DNA of 64,000 nt from Clostridia bacterium. Lineage in GTDB: Bacteria > Bacillota > Clostridia > TANB77 > CAG-508. The stretch is taken from positions 62,001 through 126,000 of the forward strand of contig JAFWDV010000003.1 of NCBI GenBank assembly GCA_017515985.1, written 5' to 3'. Below, piece by piece: positions 44,662 to 53,531 of the stretch (position 1 is the first letter of the stretch; every line of letters begins with the position of its first letter). Made by a program: the position numbers and the translations under genes. Under the pieces are notes generated by a model. It was not told the origin of the DNA. It did no database searches and saw only the letters and a program-made list of their open reading frames with translations.

Positions 44662-45570
44662 ATGAAAGTTAACAATTTTATTAGAAACGAAAGATCATTG
44701 CTCATAATATTTATGATATTTTTGGTAGCAATAATACTGACAGGATGTAAGAAAACAAATGATGAAAAGAAAGTTTATGACAAAGAGAATGAAGTTATTC
44801 AAAATACAACAAATCAAGCAAATGAGATTGAAACGAACGAGGTTAATGGAAATACAAAGGATAATACATTAGAAAATAATGTAGAAAATCAAGTAACAAA
44901 CAACTTAATAAAAGATAGTAGCAAAAAAATAGTATATGCACTATATACGGTTGAGGATAGTTACGATGTTCCGTACGGCGAAGGTAAATCATATCAGGTT
45001 AAGTATAAATATAAAATTCCTCAAATAAATATGAATTCGGAAGATGCTGAAAGAATTAACGGTAAAATATTAGAGCTACTTAAGCCAACATATGATGATT
45101 ACCAAAAATTAAAACAAAGTGGATGTTCTAAAATTGAATATGCATACCATAAGAATGGAAATGTATTGTCATTGGTAATTGCAGAATTTTGGGATGGTGG
45201 AAGCATCGAAAGACAAGCATATAATATCAACATGGAAACAGGTAAAGAAGTAACTAATGCAGAGCTTCTACAGAAAAAAGGAATATCTGAAACTGAGTTT
45301 CCAAGTAAATTATCTAATATACTGAATGAAAAGTTTAAAGGAATGTATACACCTAGTGCTGAAATGTCAGACCCAGATACAGTTGAAATATTTAATGCAC
45401 AATACAAAAGAACAATTGCATTGGAAAATTGTTCAACAACCAATGAAATGTATTTAAATGCTAATAATAATTTATGTGTAATTGTAACTAGGTATAATGT
45501 GGCTGGACCAGGTTCTACAGAGATTATTGTTAATATGGACAACAACAGTATATTTGCTCAAGAATCTTAA
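44662..45570 (+). CDS. lipoprotein, DUF3298/PdaC-like C-domain
   Basis: The 302-residue protein has a lipoprotein signal peptide with lipobox ILTGC near residue 29, then KKTNDEKKVYDKENEV. An Asn/Glu/Thr-rich spacer reaches about residue 95. The C-terminal domain (VYALYTVEDSYDVPYGEG, KYKIPQINMNSEDAERIN, LSLVIAEFWDGGS) has the strand order of DUF4163/DUF3298 domains of RsiV and PdaC. The match is by pattern only. It is the first of three lipoproteins, located after PhoP-box-like sites, so control by the adjacent two-component system is likely. Confidence 0.65.
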   Translation: MKVNNFIRNERSLLIIFMIFLVAIILTGCKKTNDEKKVYDKENEVIQNTTNQANEIETNEVNGNTKDNTLENNVENQVTNNLIKDSSKKIVYALYTVEDSYDVPYGEGKSYQVKYKYKIPQINMNSEDAERINGKILELLKPTYDDYQKLKQSGCSKIEYAYHKNGNVLSLVIAEFWDGGSIERQAYNINMETGKEVTNAELLQKKGISETEFPSKLSNILNEKFKGMYTPSAEMSDPDTVEIFNAQYKRTIALENCSTTNEMYLNANNNLCVIVTRYNVAGPGSTEIIVNMDNNSIFAQES

Positions 45571-45605
45571 TATGAGGTAAAAAGTATAATTAAGGAGGAA
45601 TAATT

Positions 45606-46658
45606 ATGAAAAAAGGTATTATTAAAAATTTTCTTTTAGTTAGCGGAGTAGCTGTTTTAACAGTTGGAATGTTAACAGGATGTGGAAAGAAAAATGATGA
45701 AACTAAAACATATGATAAGGAAAATATTGCAGTAAACACAAATCAAACTGTGGTGGAAAATAAAAAAGATTTAAATAAGTTGATAAAAGATGAAATTGAA
45801 AGTAAGAAGTTCTTATCTGAAAATGGAATAAAAGAGGCAGGTATTGAAACATTTAATTATAGAGTAGTTGAAAATGGTGAAAATCCAATTTATATTGTAT
45901 CAGTTGAATACTTAGCAGATGGTCAACCTGTACATGGTAAAATATTCCAAGTATATTATGCAAATGAAAAAGTTAATTTTGATGTAATCGAAGACCATAA
46001 ATATATGAGTCATAAGGTAGAATTTGCATCAAATATGGGAATATTAAGATTATCTGCAGTATATAGGGAGAGTACAAGACAAGGTTATTATCAGTTAAAC
46101 AATGGAAAATTTTATAGAATTACTGATGATGTAGAACCAACTGAGTATAAATTTGTTGAGTTAGATGCGACAGATATTGAGTATAACAAAGCAGCTTCTA
46201 ATAAGACTAATGAAAAAAAATCAAGCAATGCAGATACGGACAATAACAAGTATAAATTTGAGAACTTAAAGTCAAAAGAATACGTTGGAGAAGTTTCTAC
46301 AACGGATTCAAATGCAGAAAATCCAAGTTTTGCAACCACAACATATGATGTAAGTTTTTCTGAAAGTGGAGTATGTAAAATAGTTGGAAAGGTACAATAC
46401 AAAGCTAAGAATGCTACTATAACTATAAACGAAATTGAGGTTACTTCTGAAGAGGCTGCTGCAGGTACTTCGTATGTAAAATTTAACTTTAAAGGTGAAT
46501 CAGATGGTGGAGCTAAATATACTGGAACAGGATATATTGGTTATTCAAATGTTACAGTCAAAGAGACGATAAAACTAGAGCTAAATTTTAATGAGGATGT
46601 ATTTAATGGCGTTAACTGTTCTGTAAATGGTGGAGTTAAATTAGAATTAAAAAATTAA
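45606..46658 (+). CDS. lipoprotein, second of three, unknown function
   Basis: The 350-residue protein has the signal peptide FLLVSGVAVLTVGMLTGCGK with lipobox LTGC and the tag KKNDETKTYDKEN. A first domain of about residues 50-180 (KFLSENGIKEAGIETF, then ENPIYIVSVEYLADG) resembles the last domain of the third lipoprotein. A Ser/Asn linker and a beta-rich second domain (VGEVSTTDSNAENPS, TTYDVSFSESGVCKI) follow. No family was recognised. Its N-terminal 40 residues are nearly the same as those of the third lipoprotein, which marks a recent duplication or cassette exchange. Confidence 0.65.
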   Translation: MKKGIIKNFLLVSGVAVLTVGMLTGCGKKNDETKTYDKENIAVNTNQTVVENKKDLNKLIKDEIESKKFLSENGIKEAGIETFNYRVVENGENPIYIVSVEYLADGQPVHGKIFQVYYANEKVNFDVIEDHKYMSHKVEFASNMGILRLSAVYRESTRQGYYQLNNGKFYRITDDVEPTEYKFVELDATDIEYNKAASNKTNEKKSSNADTDNNKYKFENLKSKEYVGEVSTTDSNAENPSFATTTYDVSFSESGVCKIVGKVQYKAKNATITINEIEVTSEEAAAGTSYVKFNFKGESDGGAKYTGTGYIGYSNVTVKETIKLELNFNEDVFNGVNCSVNGGVKLELKN

Positions 46659-46693
46659 TCAGAAATAAAGAATGATAAAAGGGAAAATTGATT

Positions 46694-47878
46694 ATGAAAA
46701 GTATTATAAAAAATATCCTTTTAGTTGGAGGAGTAACTGTATTAACAGTAGGTATGCTAACAGGATGTGGAAAGAAGAATGATGGAACGAAAACATATGA
46801 TAAAGAAAATGAAGTAGCACAAAGTATTGCAAATAACGTAAATTATGCAGAAAAATTATCAACAGAAGAAAAAATAAATATTGCATATTCACTACGATTA
46901 TTTAACGGAGATTTTAATTCAACTTCACAAATATCATATAATACAATAATTAGTACATTGATGGATTATACGGAACGAAGACAAACAAAAGAAAATTCTG
47001 TATTTGAACTTTATAGAGAAACATTCAATGATAGAATTGATGAAAGCACTAAAATATATGAATATGATGAAGGAGCAATAAAGAAAGCTGCAAAAGATTT
47101 ACTTAATGTTGATATTACAGAAAGTGTTACAAAATTTAACGATGATAGGATTAAATATAACGATGGTAAATATTATTATTTAGATATTAGTATTGCTGAT
47201 GGAGAACAATTAACAATTAAGAATATAAGCAATGATGGAAATAAATATACATTTTTTGCATTAAGTGCATTAGATTCTGAAGAGCAAGATATTTCAGAGT
47301 ATACGAAGTATGAAGCTGTAATTGAAAATGGTGTAATTAAATCTTGTAAAGAAGCAATGAATACAGAGAATAAAACAAATGATGGTAACACAAATAGTAA
47401 TAAAAATGAAGTAGATACAGCAAACGAGGCAATTAGAAAGGTTTTGAAGGATGAAGATTTGCTACAAGAAAAAGGCATATACTCAGAAATTAATGATGGG
47501 ACAAATACATTTTTGCCAGAGATATTTATTATAAAGATATATGAAAGTAATGGAATACCAGTATATCTTGTAAAAACTCATGTTATGGATAGTGCACATA
47601 CTAAAATTGTAACATACAAAAATGGAAATGTGTACGTATCTAAAACGTCGGCTGGAAGCGATTATTGTGACGAAGAAGTAAACATAGAAAAAAATATTGT
47701 AAAAGCTACTAATATTTCAGCAGGTATTGTAACAATATATAAAATTCAAGATGGTGAATTCGAAGAAATAGCTGAATATGAAACCGAAGATGAAGCTTCT
47801 TTAAATTATCCAGAAGATAGTTTTAGTAGAATAAACTCTAAATTGACAGACGAAAATATTGATAGAATTGTAAAATAA
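46694..47878 (+). CDS. lipoprotein, third of three, two-domain, unknown function
   Basis: The 394-residue protein has the signal peptide LLVGGVTVLTVGMLTGCGKK and tag YDKENEV. The first domain (about 55-200) contains RIKYNDGKYYYLD and resembles the protein encoded at 23333-23977. After a linker, the second domain (about 240-390; VLKDEDLLQEKGIYSE, GIPVYLVKTHVMDS) resembles the first domain of the preceding lipoprotein. A TTG at 46688 is an alternative start, but spacing from AAAAGGG favours the ATG at 46694. A strong terminator follows. Confidence 0.65.
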   Translation: MKSIIKNILLVGGVTVLTVGMLTGCGKKNDGTKTYDKENEVAQSIANNVNYAEKLSTEEKINIAYSLRLFNGDFNSTSQISYNTIISTLMDYTERRQTKENSVFELYRETFNDRIDESTKIYEYDEGAIKKAAKDLLNVDITESVTKFNDDRIKYNDGKYYYLDISIADGEQLTIKNISNDGNKYTFFALSALDSEEQDISEYTKYEAVIENGVIKSCKEAMNTENKTNDGNTNSNKNEVDTANEAIRKVLKDEDLLQEKGIYSEINDGTNTFLPEIFIIKIYESNGIPVYLVKTHVMDSAHTKIVTYKNGNVYVSKTSAGSDYCDEEVNIEKNIVKATNISAGIVTIYKIQDGEFEEIAEYETEDEASLNYPEDSFSRINSKLTDENIDRIVK

Positions 47879-47915
47879 AAGAGCTATTTTGTCATAATTT
47901 TGTATACGAATTTTC

Positions 47916-47944
47916 TTGAAAATTTGTTAGAAAAATAGTAATAT
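47916..47944 (+). promoter_or_regulatory. possible promoter directly before a strong hairpin
   Basis: TTGAAA at 47916-47921 and TAATAT at 47939-47944, 17-nt spacer. The hairpin terminator begins only 10 nt after the -10, so a transcript would be about 50 nt long or need read-through. Confidence 0.4.
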
Positions 47945-47953
47945 AAAAACAAT

Positions 47954-48003
47954 ATAGGGGGCACATGTACGGATTATCGTATATGTGTGCTCTATTTTTT
48001 TCT
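47954..48003 (+). terminator. long terminator hairpin after the lipoprotein genes
   Basis: An 18-bp stem (47954-47971 with 47978-47995; three G.T pairs, one mismatch) with loop GATTAT is followed by a T-run. Confidence 0.85.
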
Positions 48004-48106
48004 TGATCAAGATTTTAATTCAAAAATTAATTCTTTGGAGTTTCTTCCAAATATTCGGTTTTTAGTAAGAGCTGGCTCTTTGTAATTATGAGGAGGAGTG
48101 CACATT

Positions 48107-49011
48107 ATGGCAAATAAATTCAACTTAACAAATGACTATTTATTCAAAAGAACTTTTGGATACAAAGGACAAGAGCACATTACACAAATTTTCTTAAGGG
48201 ATTTATTTCAAACGGAAATAAGTGATGTATCATTGGATAACAATACAATAACTGAAAAAGATATAATGACAGATAAAATGAGAATAATGGACATAAAGGC
48301 AGTTATCGATGGTAATATTCAATGCGATATAGAAATGCAAGTTGTGAGACAAGATGATATTGCCAAAAGAATATTATTTTATATGAGTAGTGAATATAAA
48401 AAGACAATATCAAGCGGAGATATATACGCGGATTTGAAAAAAACAATTGGAATATTAATTACAGACTTTGAAATTAAAATATCGCGGATGTGCCAAAATA
48501 TGCGACAAAATGGAATTTTAGAGAGGAAGATTATCCTGAAGTAATATTGACAGATGCAATGGAAATTTATATAATTGAGCTACCAAAGTTAACCAGATAT
48601 GCAAAAAATACCAATAAGGAAAGACTAAATCTTTGGGCAAATTTTATAAAGAATCCAGAGGTGAAGATTATGATTAATGAAAATGATGATGATAAAATAA
48701 TAGAGACTAAAGAAGCAATACAAGAAGCGCAGGAAAGATATGATGAGGTATTAGAAGATAAACATGAAATGGAACTTGCGGAGCTTAGATTAAAATACAT
48801 ATTGGATCAAAACTCAATAAGAAGTTCTGGATATAGAGAGGGAAAAGAAGATGGAGTAAAAGAAGGAATAAAGGAGGGAATAAAAGAAGGGATAAAAGAA
48901 GAAAAAAAGAATATAGCAAAAAATCTTCTTAAACAAAATGTAAATATTGATACAATTGCAGAAGTAACTGGTCTTACGAAGAAAGAAATTGAAGATTTAA
49001 AAAAATCGTAA
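48107..49011 (+). pseudogene. Rpn-family PD-(D/E)XK nuclease gene with a frameshift
   Basis: The first frame (48107-48544) has NDYLFKRTFGYKGQ and the nuclease core MDIKAVIDGN, then CDIEMQVVRQDD, matching Rpn/PD-(D/E)XK transposase-like proteins. After residue 124 the frame is lost. The family sequence continues in another frame from 48490 (PKYATKWNFREEDYPEVILT, DAMEIYIIELPKL) to 49011. Adding one A to the A4 run at 48476-48479 restores one frame reading EIKNIADVPKYAT. The restored protein would be about 300 residues. The C-terminus has KEGI tandem repeats, common in the family. Loss by mutation, a phase-variable run or an assembly error are all possible. AGGAGG is 8 nt before ATG 48107. Confidence 0.85.
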
Positions 49012-49033
49012 GTATTATTTTAAATTTTGATAC

Positions 49034-49062
49034 TTTACAAAAAAATAAAATAGTTATACAAT
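49034..49062 (+). promoter_or_regulatory. sigma-A promoter upstream of a small ORF and the anchored protein
   Basis: TTTACA at 49034-49039 and TACAAT at 49057-49062 with a 17-nt spacer. Confidence 0.55.
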
Positions 49063-49095
49063 ATAAAATGTAAAAGAGAGAGAGGGGCACAAAAG

Positions 49096-49197
49096 ATGAA
49101 AAAACGTGAAAGTATTGTGGCAGTATACACCGACATTTTATCTAAAAAACTTGCTATAGTAAGCAAGCCTTTTTGTGTTCTAAAAAAAGAAGCTTGA
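49096..49197 (+). CDS. possible 33-residue peptide in a leader
   Basis: An ATG at 49096, 9 nt after GAGAGAGGGG, opens a 33-codon frame with a basic, partly hydrophobic product (start MKKRESIVAVYTDIL, end VLKKEA). Its stop lies inside a following hairpin. Position between a promoter and the next gene would suit a leader peptide, but the frame could be fortuitous. Confidence 0.35.
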   Translation: MKKRESIVAVYTDILSKKLAIVSKPFCVLKKEA

Positions 49198-49232
49198 GGT
49201 GCAACAATTATTAAGTTGTGCTTTGAGTTTCT
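49188..49232 (+). other. 18-bp G.T-rich hairpin in a 5' leader
   Basis: Positions 49188-49205 pair continuously with 49215-49232 over a 9-nt loop, including about seven G.T pairs, so the structure is favourable only in the + strand RNA. It lies 34 nt before the next start and has no T-run. Confidence 0.5.
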
Positions 49233-49265
49233 CTTCGCTCTAAAAAATTAAAGGAGGAATTTTAT

Positions 49266-49970
49266 ATGAAAAAATCAACAGGAGTAGTTTTAGTAATTAT
49301 TATTGTATTACTATTTGGAGTGATTGGAGTTGGAGGATATTTCGTAATAAAAGGAAATAATGACTCAAATAAAGTATTAGGAGAGTTAAAAAATGAAATT
49401 GTTGCTATGAAAAATGATACTTCAACGACAGTTAATAACACGAATACAGAGAATAAATCAGTTAATGCTTCTAAAAATTCTGACAAAGATAATGCTAATG
49501 AAGTAAAAGATTTCAGTCAAAATGATTTAACATTTAAAGGAATAACTTTAGGTATGAGTAAGAGCCAGGTAGAAGGTATACTTGGACAGTCTGAGAGAGA
49601 AAATAGCCATACAGAGGATGCTACAGGTAATGAAATTATAGACTTAGGATATGATAGTAAGTACTTAACAGTAGGAATTGAAAGAGATGCTAATACTAAA
49701 AAAGAAGCTGTAAAAACAATCATTTACAATGGAAATGAAGTAGTAACAAGAGGTTTAAAGGTATCTTCAACATATGAACAGGTAGTAAATGCATTTAAAA
49801 AGAGCTCAATTTTAAACACAGAGGAAGTAAACGGTGAAAAAACAGTAACTGTCGGATATCCAGGAGATGATCCAGTATATAATGTAAACAATAAAGGTAA
49901 AATTATTTTCTCAATAGGTAGTGATAATAAAGTTAAGAGCATTACTATTACATATGGTCATGAAAACTAA
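49266..49970 (+). CDS. membrane-anchored protein with BamE/DUF4309-like repeats, unknown function
   Basis: The 234-residue protein has one N-terminal membrane segment (VVLVIIIVLLFGVIGVGGYF), a Thr/Asn/Ser-rich linker to about residue 85 and a C-terminal domain. GITLGMSKSQVEGILGQSE and a second weaker copy, GLKVSSTYEQVVNAFKKS, look like the helix-turn of BamE/SmpA-like or DUF4309 domains. Such domains bind proteins or peptidoglycan-associated partners. No catalytic motif was seen. AAAGGAGG gives the start. The leader holds a hairpin and a small ORF. Confidence 0.6.
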   Translation: MKKSTGVVLVIIIVLLFGVIGVGGYFVIKGNNDSNKVLGELKNEIVAMKNDTSTTVNNTNTENKSVNASKNSDKDNANEVKDFSQNDLTFKGITLGMSKSQVEGILGQSERENSHTEDATGNEIIDLGYDSKYLTVGIERDANTKKEAVKTIIYNGNEVVTRGLKVSSTYEQVVNAFKKSSILNTEEVNGEKTVTVGYPGDDPVYNVNNKGKIIFSIGSDNKVKSITITYGHEN

Positions 49971-49997
49971 TTGAAAAATTAGCGTAAGCTGTCTGCC

Positions 49998-50026
49998 TTG
50001 ACAACAAAACATATTTTTGGTAGAAT
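49998..50026 (+). promoter_or_regulatory. sigma-A promoter of mfd
   Basis: TTGACA at 49998-50003 and TAGAAT at 50021-50026, 17-nt spacer, with TGG before the -10. Confidence 0.88.
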
Positions 50027-50073
50027 AATGTATATGTTTTAAAGCCAAAAATATAAAGGAGTTAAGATTTATA

Positions 50074-53000
50074 ATGAATGAGCTTTATAAAGATTTACTC
50101 GAGAATAAAAAGTTTAAAGAAATCATAGAAAATATAGATAAGAAAAATGGCCCGATAGTTATATCGGGCTTATCTGACGTGGGTGAAATTCAACTTGTTT
50201 CAGGTATAAAAGAGGCTACAAAGAAAAATATATGTATAGTTACGTACAACGAGATACAAGCAAAACGCATTGCACGTGATTTAAAGTATTTTATGGATGA
50301 TGTGCAGATTTTTCCAAAGAGAGAGATTGCAACTTATGATTACACCGTAGCAAGTAAGGATTTACCATATGAAAGAATAGATGTTTTAAACAAAATAGCT
50401 GAAAACAAAGCATGCGTTATAGTTACAACAATAGAAGCTGTAATGCAAAAAATGATTAGTAATAAAACATTATACAAAAATATAATAAAACTTAAAGTAG
50501 GTAACGAATGTAAGATTGATGACTTGAAAAGGTATTTGCTTAAGCTTGGATATGAGCGCTCAGATATGGTAGAAGGAAGGGGAATGTTTGCAATAAGAGG
50601 TGGTATTGTAGATATTTCTCTTGATGATAAATATGGTATTAGGATTGAGTTTTGGGGAGACGAAATTGATTCTATCAGAAGGTTTGAAATATTGTCTCAA
50701 AGATCAACGGAAATGAGCGAAGCAATAAGTATATATCCAGCTCATGAGTTTATTTTAGAGTCTGATTTTGAAGATTTAAAAAAGAAAATTGATGACTATG
50801 AAAAATGTACTGAAGAGGATAAAGAGCTAATACTAGAGGGGGACTACTTAAGTAAGGTTGATAAATATTTTGACTTTTTTTATGAGAATCAGAGCAGTTT
50901 CTTAGATTACATTAAAGAAAAGTATTTAGTAGTTTTTGATGAAGAAACCAAAATAAAGCAAAGAATAGATAATATAAAAGTTGATAATAATAATTTAGTT
51001 AAAACGCTTGTAGATAAGGAAAAAGTTGTTCCTGACGCTATAGAGCATATATGCAATTTTGAATATAATTTGGATGATATAAATTATATCAATCTTGAAA
51101 AAACAGATGTAGCATTCGGAAATAACATTTATTATTTTAAGTATAGAGATGTAAATTATTATAAAGCAGAAACTGAAATATTACTTAACAGTTTAAGGGA
51201 AGCTATAGATTTAAAAAAGAAAACAATAATACTTGGTGGAACTGAGGAAAATGCCAGAAAAATCTCACTTCTTTTAACAGATAATGATATTAATCATAGA
51301 TTTTCAAAAGAGCTTAAAGATGTGAAGAACGGTGAAATTGTTGTTTCTGTTGGAGCGTTATCTTCTGGTTTTGAATGTTCAGATACTAAGACATTAGTTA
51401 TTAGTAGTGATGAATTTTTTGAAACCAAAACTAAAAAGAAAAGGGCTAATAATGTTTTCAAGCAAAGCGAAAAAGTTGTATATGCCGATTTAAAGATTGG
51501 CGATTATGTAGTTCATAAAATTCACGGAATAGGGCAATATATAGGAGTGGATACAGTTACAACTGTTGATACAACAAAGGATTATATTAAAATTCGATAT
51601 AGAGATGATGATATTTTATATGTTCCAACTAGCTCTTTAGATAGTGTAAGGAAATATGTTGGTGGTGGCGAAGGAACACCTAAAATATATAAACTTGGTG
51701 GAAAAGATTGGTCGAATACTAAAGCTAGAGTTAAAAGCAATTTAAGAGCAGTTGCTAAAGAATTGATTGAACTTTATGCAAAAAGGCAGAAGGCAAAAGG
51801 TCATGCATTTTCTCCAGACAACGAGTGGCAAACTCAATTTGAAAATAGCTTTCAGTATGTTGAAACAGATGATCAGCTAAGATGTATACAAGAAGTTAAA
51901 AAGGATATGGAAAGTGAAAAGCCAATGGATAGACTTCTTTGTGGCGATGTTGGTTATGGTAAAACAGAAGTAGCCATAAGAGCAACGTTTAAGGCTGTTT
52001 TAGATCAAAAGCAGGTTGTTTATTTAGTTCCAACTACTGTACTTGCTGAACAACAATATCAAAACTTTAAAGAGAGAATGAGTGAATATCCAATAAAAAT
52101 TGAGGTTTTGAATAGATTTAAAACTAAAAAGCAACAGGATGACATTGTAAAAAAATTAAAACTTGGCGAATTGGATGTTGTTATTGGAACACATAGGGTT
52201 TTAAGTAAAGATGTTGAGTTTAAGGATTTAGGACTTTTGATAATTGACGAAGAGCAAAGATTTGGTGTGAAGGATAAAGAAAAGATTAAGCAGTTAAAAA
52301 ATACGGTAGATGTACTTACAATGACGGCAACACCGATTCCAAGAACGCTTCATATGTCAATTGTTGGAGTTAGAGATATGTCTGTTATATATGAGCCTCC
52401 TCAAAATCGTAAACCTGTTCAAACTTATGTTATGGAATATGACCCTGAGATTGTAAGGGAATCTATAATTAAAGAGCTTGAGCGTGGTGGACAAATTTAT
52501 TACTTATATAATAATGTTGAGAATATTGCAAAAAAAGCTGCAGAGATATCAAATTTGGTAGATGAAGCCAAAGTTGCTTTTGCTCATGGTAAAATGACAG
52601 GTAGCGAAATTGAAGAAATAATGGAGGATTTCGTTAATAAAAAGACGAATGTGCTTGTCTGTACAACAATTTTAGAATCTGGTATTGACATTCCAAATGC
52701 AAATACTATAATCGTAGAAAATGCTGAAAGATTAGGTTTGGCACAGCTTTATCAGATAAGAGGTAGAGTTGGTAGAAGTGATAGACAGGCATATGCATAT
52801 ATTATGTATAAACGTGATAAACTACTATCTGAAGTAGCAAGTAAACGTCTTAAATCTATAAGAGAATTTACTGAGTTTGGCTCTGGATTTAAAATTGCTA
52901 TGCGTGATTTGGAAATAAGAGGAGCTGGAAGTTTGCTTGGTGAGATTCAGCATGGCCATATGGAGCAAGTAGGATATGATATGTATTGTAAGCTTCTTGA

Positions 53001-53496
53001 CGAAGTCGTAAAAGAAATGCAAGGATACGAAGTTGAAGAAGATATTGAAATTCAGATTGATATAGATATTTCAAGCTATATTCCTGATGAGTATATATCG
53101 GATTCTTCGCAAAAAATAGAAATATATCAAGATATTGCTACTTGCGAGTCAGAAGCGGATATTCAAGATGTTATTGATGAGATAATTGATAGATATGGTG
53201 TTATGCCAGAAGAACTTGAAAATCTGATTGAAATTGCTAGAATAAAGATTTTGTGCAAGAAGGCTGGTTGTATTAAAATAGCTCAAAGAGCAGATAATTT
53301 TGTTTTTTATTTTAATCAAAAGAGCTTCAATTTAGATATTTCAAAGCTAGTAGAAAAATATAAAAACAAAATAATGTTTTCTCAAGGTATGGATCCATAT
53401 ATAACTATAAAAGCTGGAGCTACTGAGAATAGCGACAAACAAAATTTACAAATCATAAAGGAATTCTTAAAATTTGGGGACGGACTCAAAATTTAA
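50074..53496 (+). CDS. mfd: transcription-repair coupling factor
   Basis: The 1140-residue protein releases stalled RNA polymerase and recruits UvrA. It has the UvrB-like N-terminal region (GPIVISGLSDVGE, later RGGIVDISLDDKYGI). The RNA-polymerase-interacting domain lies near 470-530 (KIGDYVVHKIHGIGQYIGVD), the helicase Walker A near 624 (CGDVGYGKTEVA), and the DEEQ box near 722 (LLIIDEEQRFGVK). Motifs TATPIPRTLHMS, TTILESGIDIPNANT and QIRGRVGRSDRQAY follow, then the C-terminal TRCF domain. The last codons (KFGDGLKI) come from a dispersed repeat, so the C-terminus has probably been replaced or extended. Confidence 0.97.
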   Translation: MNELYKDLLENKKFKEIIENIDKKNGPIVISGLSDVGEIQLVSGIKEATKKNICIVTYNEIQAKRIARDLKYFMDDVQIFPKREIATYDYTVASKDLPYERIDVLNKIAENKACVIVTTIEAVMQKMISNKTLYKNIIKLKVGNECKIDDLKRYLLKLGYERSDMVEGRGMFAIRGGIVDISLDDKYGIRIEFWGDEIDSIRRFEILSQRSTEMSEAISIYPAHEFILESDFEDLKKKIDDYEKCTEEDKELILEGDYLSKVDKYFDFFYENQSSFLDYIKEKYLVVFDEETKIKQRIDNIKVDNNNLVKTLVDKEKVVPDAIEHICNFEYNLDDINYINLEKTDVAFGNNIYYFKYRDVNYYKAETEILLNSLREAIDLKKKTIILGGTEENARKISLLLTDNDINHRFSKELKDVKNGEIVVSVGALSSGFECSDTKTLVISSDEFFETKTKKKRANNVFKQSEKVVYADLKIGDYVVHKIHGIGQYIGVDTVTTVDTTKDYIKIRYRDDDILYVPTSSLDSVRKYVGGGEGTPKIYKLGGKDWSNTKARVKSNLRAVAKELIELYAKRQKAKGHAFSPDNEWQTQFENSFQYVETDDQLRCIQEVKKDMESEKPMDRLLCGDVGYGKTEVAIRATFKAVLDQKQVVYLVPTTVLAEQQYQNFKERMSEYPIKIEVLNRFKTKKQQDDIVKKLKLGELDVVIGTHRVLSKDVEFKDLGLLIIDEEQRFGVKDKEKIKQLKNTVDVLTMTATPIPRTLHMSIVGVRDMSVIYEPPQNRKPVQTYVMEYDPEIVRESIIKELERGGQIYYLYNNVENIAKKAAEISNLVDEAKVAFAHGKMTGSEIEEIMEDFVNKKTNVLVCTTILESGIDIPNANTIIVENAERLGLAQLYQIRGRVGRSDRQAYAYIMYKRDKLLSEVASKRLKSIREFTEFGSGFKIAMRDLEIRGAGSLLGEIQHGHMEQVGYDMYCKLLDEVVKEMQGYEVEEDIEIQIDIDISSYIPDEYISDSSQKIEIYQDIATCESEADIQDVIDEIIDRYGVMPEELENLIEIARIKILCKKAGCIKIAQRADNFVFYFNQKSFNLDISKLVEKYKNKIMFSQGMDPYITIKAGATENSDKQNLQIIKEFLKFGDGLKI
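53469..53496 (+). repeat. dispersed repeat copy inside the mfd 3' end
   Basis: GGGGACGGACTC at 53476-53487 is flanked by near-palindromic AAAATTT and AAAATTT. It is translated as the last eight residues of Mfd plus the stop. Confidence 0.88.
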
Positions 53497-53531
53497 TATT
53501 AACATATTTCTGATTTATTTGGAGGTAAATA

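Noticed and set aside
45099-45545. 148-codon reverse frame in the first lipoprotein gene
   Set aside because: It is a shadow of the forward gene, which has a clear lipobox and ribosome site.
48841-48903. Tandem 12-nt repeat as a CRISPR-like or minisatellite array
   Set aside because: It encodes the KEGI repeats common in the C-terminus of Rpn-family proteins; there are only about three to four units and no spacers.
48490-49011. Independent gene beginning at GTG 48490
   Set aside because: It is the continuation of the Rpn-family protein after a one-base frameshift, with no ribosome site of its own.
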